This document shows positions 8,269-16,744 of a stretch of 64,000 nt of DNA, in pieces (the first letter of the stretch is position 1; every line of letters begins with the position of its first letter). The notes under the pieces were generated by a model. It worked only from the letters and a program-made list of their open reading frames with translations, had not been told where the DNA came from and did no database searches. This DNA is from Streptomyces gelaticus (lineage in GTDB: Bacteria > Actinomycetota > Actinomycetes > Streptomycetales > Streptomycetaceae): contig NZ_BMTF01000006.1 in NCBI RefSeq assembly GCF_014649535.1, positions 63,742 through 127,741 of the forward strand. The letters are read 5' to 3'. The position numbers were made by a program, and so were the translations under genes.

Positions 8269-9272
8269 GCACCGCACCCGGCGCACCGGGAATCCTCTGC
8301 CTGCGGTTCTGCAAGGTCGGCGGCGGCCTTCCGGACAGCGCCGGCTACGAGGGGCTGCTCGCCCTGCTCGGCGCGTTCACCCCGGTGGTCCAGGCGGTCC
8401 CGCCCGACGGGGCGCTCGCCGATGTGCGCGGCGCGCTGCGCTGCTTCGGGCAGGACGCGAAGGGGCTGGCCTCGGTGATCCGGATCCGCGCGCTCGCCCT
8501 GCACGGCGTGGACTGCGCCATCGGGGCGGCGGAGAACCCGATGCTGGCCCGGATGGCGGCACGGCAGGCCGCGCCCGGGACGACCTTCGTGGTGCCCGGC
8601 GGCGGGGGAGCGGAGTTCCTCGCGGACCGGCCGGCCGCGGCGCTGGACGGCGTCGGTGCGGCGACGGCCCGCGCCCTGTGCGGATACGGGCTCGACTCCG
8701 TCGGCCGGATCGCGGCGGCCCCGCTCGGCACGTTGCAGCGGATCACCGGCGTACGGACCGGGCGCGAACTGTGGGAGCGGGCGCGCGGCATCGACCGTAC
8801 GGCCGTCGTGCCGGGGGCCGCGGCCCGGTCGATCACCGCCGAACGGTCCTTCCCTAACGACGAGCTGGACCGGGAACGGCAGCGCCGCGCGCTCATGTCG
8901 CTCACCGAGGAGCTGGGGGCCAGGATGCGCGGGGACGGGCAGGTCTGCCGCGGCCTCGCGGTCTTTGTGCGCTACGCCGACCGCACCGGATACGCGACGC
9001 TGACCCGCAGCCGTACTCTCCGGGAACCCACCGCCCACTCCGCGGAGCTCACCGCACTCGCGTACCGGATCCATGACTCGTTCGCCCTGCAACGGGCCCG
9101 GGTGCGGGGGATCGGGCTGCGCGCCGAGGGGCTGACGGAAGGCGAGCGGGCCACGCACCAGCTCTCCTTCGACCCGGCTGACGAACGGGCGCGCCGGATC
9201 GAGGCGGTGGCGGACCGGCTGCGGGCCAGGTACGGCCCCCGGGCCGTGATGCCGGGGCGTCTCGCTTCCTGA
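8265..9272 (+). CDS. imuB: Y-family polymerase-like protein ImuB
   Basis: The 335-residue DinB/ImuB-like protein starts at an ATG overlapping the dnaE2 stop. The usual Y-family metal-binding acidic residues are not evident: the first motif reads 'LCLRFCKVGGG' instead of D-M-D, and the S-x-D-E motif is replaced by 'ALADVRGALRCFG'. This fits ImuB, a catalytically dead adaptor linking DnaE2 to the beta clamp in the mutasome. Helix-hairpin-helix ('DGVGAATARALCGYG') and little-finger regions are present. It is shorter than mycobacterial ImuB (about 500 residues). No imuA-prime is adjacent. Inactivity is inferred from the missing residues, not shown. Confidence 0.85.
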   Translation: MSTAPGAPGILCLRFCKVGGGLPDSAGYEGLLALLGAFTPVVQAVPPDGALADVRGALRCFGQDAKGLASVIRIRALALHGVDCAIGAAENPMLARMAARQAAPGTTFVVPGGGGAEFLADRPAAALDGVGAATARALCGYGLDSVGRIAAAPLGTLQRITGVRTGRELWERARGIDRTAVVPGAAARSITAERSFPNDELDRERQRRALMSLTEELGARMRGDGQVCRGLAVFVRYADRTGYATLTRSRTLREPTAHSAELTALAYRIHDSFALQRARVRGIGLRAEGLTEGERATHQLSFDPADERARRIEAVADRLRARYGPRAVMPGRLAS

Positions 9273-9281
9273 GCCCCCTCG

Positions 9282-9422
9282 GCACTCGACCTCCCCGGGA
9301 TCCGGCTCTGCACGAACGCCCTGATGTGGGAGAACCGGCGGATCTGTCCGCGCTACGGCTACGAGCTGGTGGAGCGGCGCACGGGCGGCCCGTACGACCG
9401 GCTCCACTACCGCAAGCCGTTC
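9282..9422 (+). pseudogene. GNAT acetyltransferase C-terminal remnant
   Basis: In the same frame as imuB, starting just after its TGA, about 47 codons encode the recognisable end of a GNAT N-acetyltransferase: 'IRLCTNALMWENRR', 'YGYELVERR' and 'LHYRKPF'. This corresponds to the last beta strands and helix of the fold. The acetyl-CoA-binding loop and N-terminal half are absent and no start with a ribosome site is present. It is most simply the leftover of a deleted GNAT gene that lay between imuB and the downstream trifunctional gene. Confidence 0.6.
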
Positions 9423-9474
9423 ACGATCCGACCGGCGGGGCGCCACTGTCGGTGGCGGCTGGCACGATCTACCC

Positions 9475-11022
9475 ATGACGACGATCGACTGGGACTCCGC
9501 AGCCGACTCCTTCGACGAGGAGCCCGACCACGGGCTGCTCGACCCGGCCGTCCGGCACGCCTGGGCACGGCGGTTGGAGAGCTGGCTGCCCGGCGAGCGC
9601 TCCGCGGTGCTCGACCTGGGGTGCGGCACCGGGAGCCTGGCCCTGCTCGTCGCCGGCCAGGGGCACCGGGTCACCGCCGTCGACCGCTCCCCGCGCATGG
9701 TGGAGCAGGCGCGGGCCAAGCTCGCCGGCACGGGCACCGAGGTGCTCACCGGCGACGCGGCGCGGCCGCCGGTCGGCAAGCAGCAGTTCGACGTGATCAT
9801 GGTCAGACACGTGGTGTGGCTGCTGCCCGACCCGGCCGCGGCCCTGCGCCACTGGTTCACCCTGCTGCGGCCGGGCGGCCGGCTGATCCTGATCGAGGGT
9901 GTCTGGGGCGGCGTAGGCCTCAGTGCCGAGCAACTGACCGTACTGCTCTCGGAGTTCACTGAACGGATCCACCACGAACGGCTCTCCGGCGATCCGGCGC
10001 TGTGGGGCAGGCGGGTCGACGACGAGCGCTACGCCCTGGTGGCCCGCGCCCAGCCTCCGCACCGGCACACCGAGGTCGTCGATGTGCATCTGATCCTCCG
10101 TCGCGGCCCCGAGGTCCTGCTCGCCCGCCGGGCCGATACGGGGTACGCGGACGGGCTGTTCAACGGCCCGTCCGGGCACGTCGAGGACGGCGAGGACGTC
10201 CGCGAGGCGATGATCCGCGAGGCCGCCGAGGAGATCGGGGTCGAACTCGGCCCGGACGAGCTGCGGGTCGCCCTGGTCATGCAGCACCGCGGCCCCGGCG
10301 GCAGACCGAGGACCGGCTGGTTCTTCGAGGCGGAGTACGACCCCGGGCGCGAGCCGTACAACCGCGAGCCGGACAAGTGCTCCGGGCTGGCGTGGTTCCC
10401 GCTGGACGCCCTGCCGGACGACATGGTCGCCTACTGCCGGGCGGCGCTCGACGGCTACCGCGCGGGCGAGCACTTCCTGATCCACTGGCACGAGGACGGC
10501 GACACCGTGGCGTACCAGCCGCACGGCACCCGCCGCGCCGTTCCGCTGCCGGCCGGCGGGGCGGGCACCGGCGGGGTGCACCACATCGAGCTGTGGGTGC
10601 CCGACCTCGCGGCGGCCGAGCGGGGGTGGGGCTGGCTCCTCGGCGAGCTGGGCCATCTTCCGTACCAGCGCTGGGAACACGGGCGGAGCTGGCGGCGCGG
10701 CGACAGCTATGTGGTGGTCGAGCAGTCGCCCGACCTGGTTCCGGGCCCGTACGACCGGCGCCGTCCCGGGCTCAACCACCTCGCGTTCCACGTCAGTGAC
10801 CGGGCCACCCTCGACGCCCTGGTGGCACGGGCCCCGGAGCACGGCTGGCGGCCGCTCTTCGAGGACCGCTACCCGCACGCGGGCGGTGACGGCCACATCG
10901 CCGCCTATCTGGAGGACGCCGCGGGGTACGAGGTGGAGCTGGTCGCCGGAGCCCGGCAGGTGCGTACGGCACCGGAGGAACCGGCGCCGTACACCGATGC
11001 GTGGGCCCGGCGCCGGGACTGA
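9475..11022 (+). CDS. Trifunctional SAM methyltransferase / NUDIX hydrolase / VOC-domain protein
   Basis: This single 515-residue protein has three domains in order. Residues ~1-190 are a class I methyltransferase with 'VLDLGCGTGSLALL' as motif I and 'FDVIMVRHVVWLL' as motif IV. Residues ~200-350 are a NUDIX hydrolase with the full box 'GHVEDGEDVREAMIREAAEE'. Residues ~365-500 are a VOC (glyoxalase-like) metal-enzyme domain starting 'GVHHIELWVPD'. The same fusion occurs in other streptomycetes, from memory of database product names; its substrate is unknown. A NUDIX domain with a methyltransferase suggests processing of a modified nucleotide or cofactor. ATG at 9475 has no Shine-Dalgarno sequence, so translation may be leaderless. 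A strong palindrome follows the stop. Confidence 0.85.
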   Translation: MTTIDWDSAADSFDEEPDHGLLDPAVRHAWARRLESWLPGERSAVLDLGCGTGSLALLVAGQGHRVTAVDRSPRMVEQARAKLAGTGTEVLTGDAARPPVGKQQFDVIMVRHVVWLLPDPAAALRHWFTLLRPGGRLILIEGVWGGVGLSAEQLTVLLSEFTERIHHERLSGDPALWGRRVDDERYALVARAQPPHRHTEVVDVHLILRRGPEVLLARRADTGYADGLFNGPSGHVEDGEDVREAMIREAAEEIGVELGPDELRVALVMQHRGPGGRPRTGWFFEAEYDPGREPYNREPDKCSGLAWFPLDALPDDMVAYCRAALDGYRAGEHFLIHWHEDGDTVAYQPHGTRRAVPLPAGGAGTGGVHHIELWVPDLAAAERGWGWLLGELGHLPYQRWEHGRSWRRGDSYVVVEQSPDLVPGPYDRRRPGLNHLAFHVSDRATLDALVARAPEHGWRPLFEDRYPHAGGDGHIAAYLEDAAGYEVELVAGARQVRTAPEEPAPYTDAWARRRD

Positions 11023-11030
11023 AGGACGTC

Positions 11031-11052
11031 CGGGCCCGGCCGGCCGGGCCCG
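11031..11052. terminator. Bidirectional GC-rich palindrome between convergent genes
   Basis: A perfect 22-bp palindrome (11-bp arms, 11031-11041 and 11042-11052) lies between the trifunctional gene and the amidase, which converge here. An outer TGAAG/CTTCA pair brackets it and includes both stop regions, making a plausible shared terminator. Confidence 0.65.
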
Positions 11053-11054
11053 CT

Positions 11055-12482
11055 TCAGAGGACCGGGATGCGGCTCCAGGGACGGGCGGACTCGATGGCC
11101 TGCGCGACGCGGAACACCGTGGTGTCGTCATAGGTCCGTCCGACGACCTGCACCCCCGTCGGTACGCCGGTCGAGGCGAATCCGGACGGCACGCTCAGCA
11201 CCGGGCAGCGACTGGCTATGTTGAACGGTGTGGTCATCGCGGATTCCAGATAGAAGTCCAGCTCGACGCCGTTGATCACGACCTTGGCAGAGAGGTGGTC
11301 GTCGTCCGCCCCGAGTGCCGGGACGGCGCTCGTCGGGCACAGCAGGACGTCGTAGCGGTCCAGCAGCACACCGAGCGTCGTCTGCACCCCGGCTTCGAGT
11401 TCGAGGCCCTGGAGGAAGCTGCCGGGCTCGCGGACGGCCTCGGCGGCCCGCCGGGCGAAGTCGAGCGCATAGGTGGTGAGCAGGTCGCCGTGCTCGGCGG
11501 CGACCGAAGAGATGTACGGGCCGAAGATCGAGCCGAAGTGAATCATCGCGGCCCGCATCACGTCCGCCCGCATGATGGGGACCTCCACCTCCTCGACGAC
11601 GGCCCCGGCCGCGCGCAACGCCTCCGCGACCGCACGGGTGTTGGCCTCGACCTCGGGATCGACCGGCCAGTCCCCGAGGGTGACCGAGAGGGCCACTCGC
11701 AGGCCCTCGGCGCTCTCGAACCGCTCGGGCAGGACGAGTTCGGACCGCAGCGAGACGGCGTCCAGCGGGTGGGGCCCCGCGATGACGTTCTCCAGCAGGG
11801 CGCAGTCGGCGACGGTGCGCGCCATCGGGCCGTCGTGGCAGTACGTGTCGAGGTTGAAGGGCGCCATCGCCGGCACGCGCCCGTAGGGCGGCTTGAAGCC
11901 GACCGTGCCCGTGTACGAAGCGGGGATGCGGATCGAGCCGCCGATGTCGGAGCCGGTCGCGAGCGTCGTCTCGCCCGCCGCGAGTGCGGCGCCCGCACCG
12001 CCCGAGGAGCCGCCCGGAGTGAACTCCGTGTTCCACGGGTTCCGGGTGACGCCCCACAGACGTGACTGGGTGTAACCCGCGCAGCTGAACTCCGGCGTCG
12101 TGGTCCGGGCGTGCACGATGCCGCCGGCGGCCTGGACCCGCTCGATCACCGGGTGCGTGCGCTCGGCGATCTCCTCCCGGAACGCCAGCGAGCCGTCCGT
12201 GCTGAGGCGTCCCGCGATCGGCTGCTCCTCCTTCGTCGCGACGGCGAGGCCCTCCAGCGCGCGGGGTGCTTCGCCCTTGCCCCCGTAGCGGGCCTCGGCC
12301 TCGCGGGCGGCGGCGAGCGCCTCCTCGAAGGTCTGCTCGGCCAGGGCGTTGATCTTCGGCTCGACGGCTTCCGCACGCGCGATGATCGCGGTCATCAGCT
12401 CGACCGGTGAGAGGGAGCGGTCACGGAAGCGGCGCAGGGCCTCGGTGGCGGGCAGATGGGCGAGGTCGGTGAGGTCGGTCAT
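11055..12482 (-). CDS. Amidase (amidase signature family)
   Basis: The 475-residue enzyme of the amidase signature family hydrolyses carboxylic amides to acid and ammonia. The Ser-cisSer-Lys triad is visible: Lys in 'VATKEEQP' (~83), the Gly/Ser-rich signature 'TPGGSSGGAGAALAAG' and the nucleophile region 'GSDIGGSIRIPAS'. The length is normal for the family. ATG at 12482 follows AAGGACC at a good spacing. It is third in a minus-strand run of permease, amidohydrolase and amidase, 76 bp after the amidohydrolase, suggesting uptake and breakdown of an amide or N-acyl compound. The substrate is unknown. There is no signal peptide, so it acts in the cytosol. Confidence 0.9.
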   Translation of the reverse strand: MTDLTDLAHLPATEALRRFRDRSLSPVELMTAIIARAEAVEPKINALAEQTFEEALAAAREAEARYGGKGEAPRALEGLAVATKEEQPIAGRLSTDGSLAFREEIAERTHPVIERVQAAGGIVHARTTTPEFSCAGYTQSRLWGVTRNPWNTEFTPGGSSGGAGAALAAGETTLATGSDIGGSIRIPASYTGTVGFKPPYGRVPAMAPFNLDTYCHDGPMARTVADCALLENVIAGPHPLDAVSLRSELVLPERFESAEGLRVALSVTLGDWPVDPEVEANTRAVAEALRAAGAVVEEVEVPIMRADVMRAAMIHFGSIFGPYISSVAAEHGDLLTTYALDFARRAAEAVREPGSFLQGLELEAGVQTTLGVLLDRYDVLLCPTSAVPALGADDDHLSAKVVINGVELDFYLESAMTTPFNIASRCPVLSVPSGFASTGVPTGVQVVGRTYDDTTVFRVAQAIESARPWSRIPVL

Positions 12483-12558
12483 GTGAGGGTCCTTTTCGAT
12501 GAACCGGAGGGACGTGGGAGTCGTCCGCTGGGGTGGCCGGGGTCCGGCGGCGCGCCCG

Positions 12559-14196
12559 TCAGGAGGCGGAGTACACCCGCGCTCCCCCCACGTAGGTCTG
12601 CAGGACCCGGGCCGTGTGGATCTCCTCGGCCGGCCCGGTGAAGATGTCCCGGTCGAGGACCACCAGGTCGGCGAGGTGACCCGGCCGCAGCGTTCCGGCG
12701 TCGTCCGTGCCGTTGACGTGGGCCGAGCCCGCCGTGTACGCGGCGACGGCGGTGGCGAGGTCGAGCCGCTGCTCGGGCAGGAAGACCCGGCCGTCGGTCG
12801 CTCCGGGCTGCATCCGGTTGACGGCGACATGGATTCCGGCGAGCGGGTCGGGGCTGCTCACGGACCAGTCGCTGCCTGCCGCGAGCGTGGCACCGGCCCG
12901 CAGCAGGGAACCGAAGGGGTACTGCCAGGCGGCGCGCTCGGCGCCCAGGTAGGGGATGGTCAGCTCGTCCATCTGCGGCTCGTGCGAAGCCCAGAGCGGC
13001 TGGATGTTGGCGATCGCCCCGAGCGCGGCGAATCGCGGGATGTCGTCGGGGTGGACCACTTGCAGGTGGGCGAGGTGGTGCCGGGTCGCACGGCGGCCGT
13101 TGGCGGTGCGGGCCGCCTCGACCGCGTCCAGCGCCTCGCGCACCGCGCGGTCGCCGAGAGCGTGGAAGTGCACCTGGAAGTCGAGGGCGTCGAGCTCGGT
13201 GACGTACGCGCGCAGCGCGACCGGGTCGACGAAGCTCAGGCCGCTGTTGGCGGTGGCGCAGCCGCAGCCGTCCAGGTAGGGGGTGGTCATCGCGGCGGTG
13301 AAGTTCTCCGCGATGCCGTCCTGCATGATCTTCACCGACCCGGCCCGGAACCTGCCGTGGGCCAGCTTCTCGCGGCGGGAGGCCAGCTCCGGGATCTGGT
13401 CGGCGCCCCGGGCGCGGTCCCACCAGAGCGCACCGTTGACCCGGGCGGTGAGAGTTCCCTCGCGGGCGGCGGTGAGATACGCGTCGGAGGGGTCGGGCTG
13501 GCCGTTGAACACGCCGAGCAAAGCGTCCTGCCAGCCGGTGATCCCGAGCGAGTGGAGCAGCCGCTGTGCGCGCAGCAGGCCGTCGAGGCGGTCGGCGGCG
13601 GTCTTCTCGGGCACCAGCCGGGCCACCAGACCGGTGGCGCCTTCCTGGAGGACGCCGCTCGGTGTGCCGTCGGCCTCGCGTTCGATCCGGCCGTCGTCGG
13701 GGTCCGGGGTGTCCCGGCCGACGCCCGCGAGTTCGAGCGCGCGGGTGTTGGCCCAGGCGCCGTGGTGGTCGCGGTTGACCAGATACACCGGCCGGTCCGG
13801 CACCACCGAGTCGAGCAGCTGCCGGGTCGGAAGGCCGCCCTCGAAGCTCTCCAGGGACCAGCCGCCGCCGGTGATCCAGGTGCTGTCGGGGTGGGCCTGG
13901 GCGAACTCGCGGAGGCGGCGCAGGTATTCGTCGACTCCCACGGTGCCGCTGAGGTCGCACTCGGCGAGCTCCAGGCCGCCGTAGACGGCGTGGATGTGGG
14001 AATCCTGGAAGCCGGGGAGCAGCAGCTTGCCCCTGAGATCGACCACTTCGGTCTTCGGGCCGATCAGTTCCCGTACCTCGTCATGGCCGACGGCCGAGAT
14101 CCGTTCCCCGGTGACGGCCAGGCTGCTCGCCCGGGTGCGGGCGGCGTCGCCGGTGTGCACAGGGCCTTGGGTGAAGACCAGATCGGCCTTGGTCAT
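12559..14196 (-). CDS. Amidohydrolase (YtcJ-like, metal-dependent)
   Basis: The 545-residue amidohydrolase belongs to the YtcJ/AepA-like subgroup. The metal-binding 'FQDSHIHAVYGG' supplies the HxH, 'QVHFHALGDRAV' and 'RHHLAHLQ' supply further His ligands, and 'AAGSDWSVSSPD' the catalytic Asp. The N-terminal 'ISAVG' and C-terminal 'GHLADLVVLDRD' strands form the usual composite beta domain. It probably hydrolyses a cyclic or linear amide. ATG at 14196 follows AGGAG at about nine bases. It lies between the permease (93 bp upstream) and the amidase (76 bp downstream) on the same strand, so one operon for amide utilisation is likely. The exact substrate is unknown. Confidence 0.88.
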   Translation of the reverse strand: MTKADLVFTQGPVHTGDAARTRASSLAVTGERISAVGHDEVRELIGPKTEVVDLRGKLLLPGFQDSHIHAVYGGLELAECDLSGTVGVDEYLRRLREFAQAHPDSTWITGGGWSLESFEGGLPTRQLLDSVVPDRPVYLVNRDHHGAWANTRALELAGVGRDTPDPDDGRIEREADGTPSGVLQEGATGLVARLVPEKTAADRLDGLLRAQRLLHSLGITGWQDALLGVFNGQPDPSDAYLTAAREGTLTARVNGALWWDRARGADQIPELASRREKLAHGRFRAGSVKIMQDGIAENFTAAMTTPYLDGCGCATANSGLSFVDPVALRAYVTELDALDFQVHFHALGDRAVREALDAVEAARTANGRRATRHHLAHLQVVHPDDIPRFAALGAIANIQPLWASHEPQMDELTIPYLGAERAAWQYPFGSLLRAGATLAAGSDWSVSSPDPLAGIHVAVNRMQPGATDGRVFLPEQRLDLATAVAAYTAGSAHVNGTDDAGTLRPGHLADLVVLDRDIFTGPAEEIHTARVLQTYVGGARVYSAS

Positions 14197-14288
14197 GGGA
14201 GGAACTCCTGGTGGTTCGGTGGTCCGAGGGGGGACTGCTGGAGGGAACAAGGTGTCACGGTCCGCACTGCGCGTCAGCGGTGCGCCGG

Positions 14289-15794
14289 TCACACGGCGGT
14301 GCTGGGCTCGCCGCCCACGGAGGGGCAGCGGGCAGGGAGGAAGTAGGGCGACCGGTGGTGCCAGCGGGCCCAAGCGGCGGCCAGCAGCCCGGAGCCGATC
14401 ATCAGGACCGGGACGAGCAGCGCGAACCATCCGTTGTCGGCGGAGACTTCGAAGTGGTCGGTGGAGCGGTAGAAGGTCCAGGCGAGGTAACCGCCGGTGG
14501 CGAGCAGCGTGAGCGCGCCCAGCACCGGACCGACGACGGCGCGCAGGGCCTCCAGCGGTGAGGTGCGCAGCAGGTGGCGGAAGTGCACCGCGGCGGCCGC
14601 GGCGGTGAGGGCGTAGTAGAGGGCGACGACGATGCCGATCGCGTTGACGGCGGCGAAGATCAGATCGTTGACGGTGGGGATGACCAGCGCCAGCGCGGCG
14701 AGGGCCAGGGCGATCGCGGTGATCAGCAGGGTGCCGACGGCGGGGGTTTTGTGCTTGGGGTGCAGCCGCGTCCAGACGGGGCCGAGAACGCCGTCGCGGC
14801 CCATCGCGTACATCCCGCGGGCGGTGGGGATGACCGAGGCCTGGAGCGACGCCACCGCGGAGAACATGAGGGCGATGAGCGGCAGGGCGGCCAGCGGCTG
14901 CTCGGCGAGCTTGGTGCCGAAGTAGGCGAGTCCCTGGGCGCCGTTGTCGGCCAGTTCGTCCAGGGGCAGGACCCGCTGGAAGGCGGTGCCGGCGAGCAGG
15001 AACAGGAGCAGCATGACGGTCAGCGCGATGAACCCGCCGCGGGAGGCGTCCCGCGGGTCGCCGACCTCTTCGCCGACGCTGAAGACCGATTCGAAGCCCC
15101 AGTAGCAGAAGACCGCGAGCATCATGCCCTGGGCGAGGGCGGCGGCCGAGGGGATGTCGAAGGGGTTGAACCACTGGAGCGAGAAGGGCTGGTCACCGGC
15201 GAACAGACCGTAGCCGCAGAACGCGAGCAGCACGCCGTACTCGAAGATCAGCAGGTACTTCTGGAGACGCGCCGCGAGGTCGAGTCCGCGTACCGCGACC
15301 AGCGCGGCGGCGACCAGGACGGCCATGCCGAGCAGGGTGGACTGGAAGGTGGAGTCCGGATCGAGGGTCAGGCCCCCGATGCTGTGGAGGGTGGCCTGGC
15401 CCAGCAGCTGGATGATCGCCGAGCCGGTGACCGTGGTGGTGTAGGCCATGAACACGATGGTGCCGACGACGTTGACCCATCCGGTCAGGAAGCCCAGCCA
15501 GGGACTGAAGATGCGGCCGACCCACTGGTAGCTGCTGCCCGCGTTCGGTTCGACGCGGTTGAGCCGGCCGTATCCGCCGGCTATGCCGAGCACCGGCAGG
15601 AAGGCAAGCAGCATGATCGCCGGCAGGTGCAGGCCGACGATGGCTGCCATCAGGCCGAGTCCGATGCCGATACTGCTGGTGGCCGCGGTGCTCGACGCGG
15701 CGAGGACGATGCCGTCGACGACACCTATGGACTTGCGCATCGCGGCCTGCGGGGCCTGGTCGCCGTTGTCCGGCGTGGTGCTTTCGTTCTTCAC
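14289..15794 (-). CDS. APC-family amino acid/amine permease
   Basis: The 501-residue protein has about 12 transmembrane helices and belongs to the amino acid-polyamine-organocation superfamily. The unwound first helix carries 'SSTAATSSIGIGLG', and 'RVEPNAGSSYQWVGR' and the sixth-helix region 'FCYWGFESVFSVGEE' are typical. It would import an amino acid or amine, energised by ion coupling. TTG 15806, GTG 15803 and GTG 15794 are all in frame; GTG 15794 ('MKNESTT') is preferred because GGTGG precedes it at a workable distance. It is the first gene of the operon with the amidohydrolase and amidase and is divergent from a TetR gene, which probably controls it. The substrate is inferred only from context. 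Confidence 0.85.
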   Translation of the reverse strand: MKNESTTPDNGDQAPQAAMRKSIGVVDGIVLAASSTAATSSIGIGLGLMAAIVGLHLPAIMLLAFLPVLGIAGGYGRLNRVEPNAGSSYQWVGRIFSPWLGFLTGWVNVVGTIVFMAYTTTVTGSAIIQLLGQATLHSIGGLTLDPDSTFQSTLLGMAVLVAAALVAVRGLDLAARLQKYLLIFEYGVLLAFCGYGLFAGDQPFSLQWFNPFDIPSAAALAQGMMLAVFCYWGFESVFSVGEEVGDPRDASRGGFIALTVMLLLFLLAGTAFQRVLPLDELADNGAQGLAYFGTKLAEQPLAALPLIALMFSAVASLQASVIPTARGMYAMGRDGVLGPVWTRLHPKHKTPAVGTLLITAIALALAALALVIPTVNDLIFAAVNAIGIVVALYYALTAAAAAVHFRHLLRTSPLEALRAVVGPVLGALTLLATGGYLAWTFYRSTDHFEVSADNGWFALLVPVLMIGSGLLAAAWARWHHRSPYFLPARCPSVGGEPSTAV

Positions 15795-15884
15795 TGGTAC
15801 CACCAACAGTCGTCGCCTGGCTCAGGGGGGGAGGTGACCGGAGGGCCCGGATGGCAGGCCATGAAACCGGCACCCTCTTCACAC

Positions 15885-15899
15885 GTCAATGGTGTTGTC
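15885..15899. promoter_or_regulatory. Possible TetR operator between permease operon and tetR
   Basis: GTCAA-TGGTG-TTGTC is an imperfect palindrome (matching G-CAA/TTG-C) centred in the 119-bp divergent gap, 14 bp before the TetR ATG. Its position is right for an autoregulatory operator, but it is short and a chance occurrence is possible. Confidence 0.3.
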
Positions 15900-15913
15900 A
15901 TAAGCTCCGCGCC

Positions 15914-16630
15914 ATGAACGAGCGCGTGGTTCCGGAGCCGAAGCGGCGGCGCAGAAGGCCGACGAAGCAGGGCACGGTGCTGTCCGAACAGGTCATCGTG
16001 GAGACAGCCCTGAGGCTGGTCGGCCGGCACGGTGCGGATGCTCTGACGGTCCGGCGGCTGGGCGCCGCACTGGGTGCCGACCCCAGTGCGCTCTACCGGT
16101 ACTTCCACAACACCGACGATCTGCTGCTGGCGGTCGCGGACGAGCTCATCGGCCGTGCCCAGCAGGGGTGGCGGCCCACCGGTGAATGGCGCAGCGACCT
16201 GTGCGAAATGGGGCTGCGCGTCCATGCCTCGTACCAGGCGCACCCGCAGGCCGCTCTGCTGGCGGCGCACCGGACGACCGGGCGGAACAACGAGATGCGG
16301 GCCGTGGAGGCGATTCTCGGCATACTCCGGTCGGCGGGCTTCCCCGACCCGGAAGCGGTACGGATCTACCACGCCTTCGTGGACCAGGCGCTCGCCTTCG
16401 CGGCCCTGGACGCGGCCGCCCTCGCCCTGCCGGCTCCCGCGCAGGCGGCCGATCTCCAGGTGTGGAAGCACCGCTACGGGCGCCTGGACGCCAACGACTA
16501 CCCCCATATCGCCGGCACCGTGCGGCTGCTGGCCGCCGAAATGACGCTCAGCGGCTATCCGTTCGCGCTGGAACTGCTCCTCGACGCCGCCGAGGCGAGG
16601 CTGCCCGAGGCCGCGGGCGAGGGCGGCTGA
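15914..16630 (+). CDS. TetR-family regulator of the amidase operon
   Basis: The 238-residue regulator has an N-terminal TetR helix-turn-helix: 'ALTVRRLGAALGADPSALYR' (residues ~40-60) followed by 'YFHNTDDLLLAVADEL'. A basic N-terminal tail (KRRRRRP) precedes it. The ~170-residue C-terminal ligand domain is Ala-rich and helical and gives no ligand clue. ATG at 15914 lacks a Shine-Dalgarno sequence. It is divergent from the permease-amidohydrolase-amidase operon with ~120 bp between them, the classic arrangement for local repression. Its gene converges on the DUF402 gene, with a hairpin between them. Confidence 0.88.
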   Translation: MNERVVPEPKRRRRRPTKQGTVLSEQVIVETALRLVGRHGADALTVRRLGAALGADPSALYRYFHNTDDLLLAVADELIGRAQQGWRPTGEWRSDLCEMGLRVHASYQAHPQAALLAAHRTTGRNNEMRAVEAILGILRSAGFPDPEAVRIYHAFVDQALAFAALDAAALALPAPAQAADLQVWKHRYGRLDANDYPHIAGTVRLLAAEMTLSGYPFALELLLDAAEARLPEAAGEGG

Positions 16631-16685
16631 GCCCGGACCGGGGGCGGGGGAGCGGGCCGGGCGGGTTTATGTCAACGGCGTTGGC

Positions 16686-16726
16686 GTCCGCCGGCCGGGG
16701 TTCCGGTGGCCGGAGCCCCGGCGGAC
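16686..16726. terminator. Hairpin between convergent tetR and DUF402 genes
   Basis: The outer arm GTCCGCCGG pairs with CCGGCGGAC around a longer GC stem with one 4-base bulge and a short TGG-containing loop. It lies between two converging genes, so it may terminate both. Confidence 0.5.
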
Positions 16727-16744
16727 GGGCGGTGGCTGCGGGCG

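Noticed and set aside
3347..8286. Very long open frames on the strand opposite dnaE2
   Set aside because: GC-rich third-position bias creates long antisense open frames. They lack conserved motifs, whereas the plus strand encodes an unmistakable DnaE2.
12559..15174. An extended minus-strand frame joining amidohydrolase sequence to an upstream Arg/Pro-rich region
   Set aside because: Only the part from ATG 14196 has amidohydrolase motifs and a ribosome site; the upstream extension is antisense-like composition within the permease gene.
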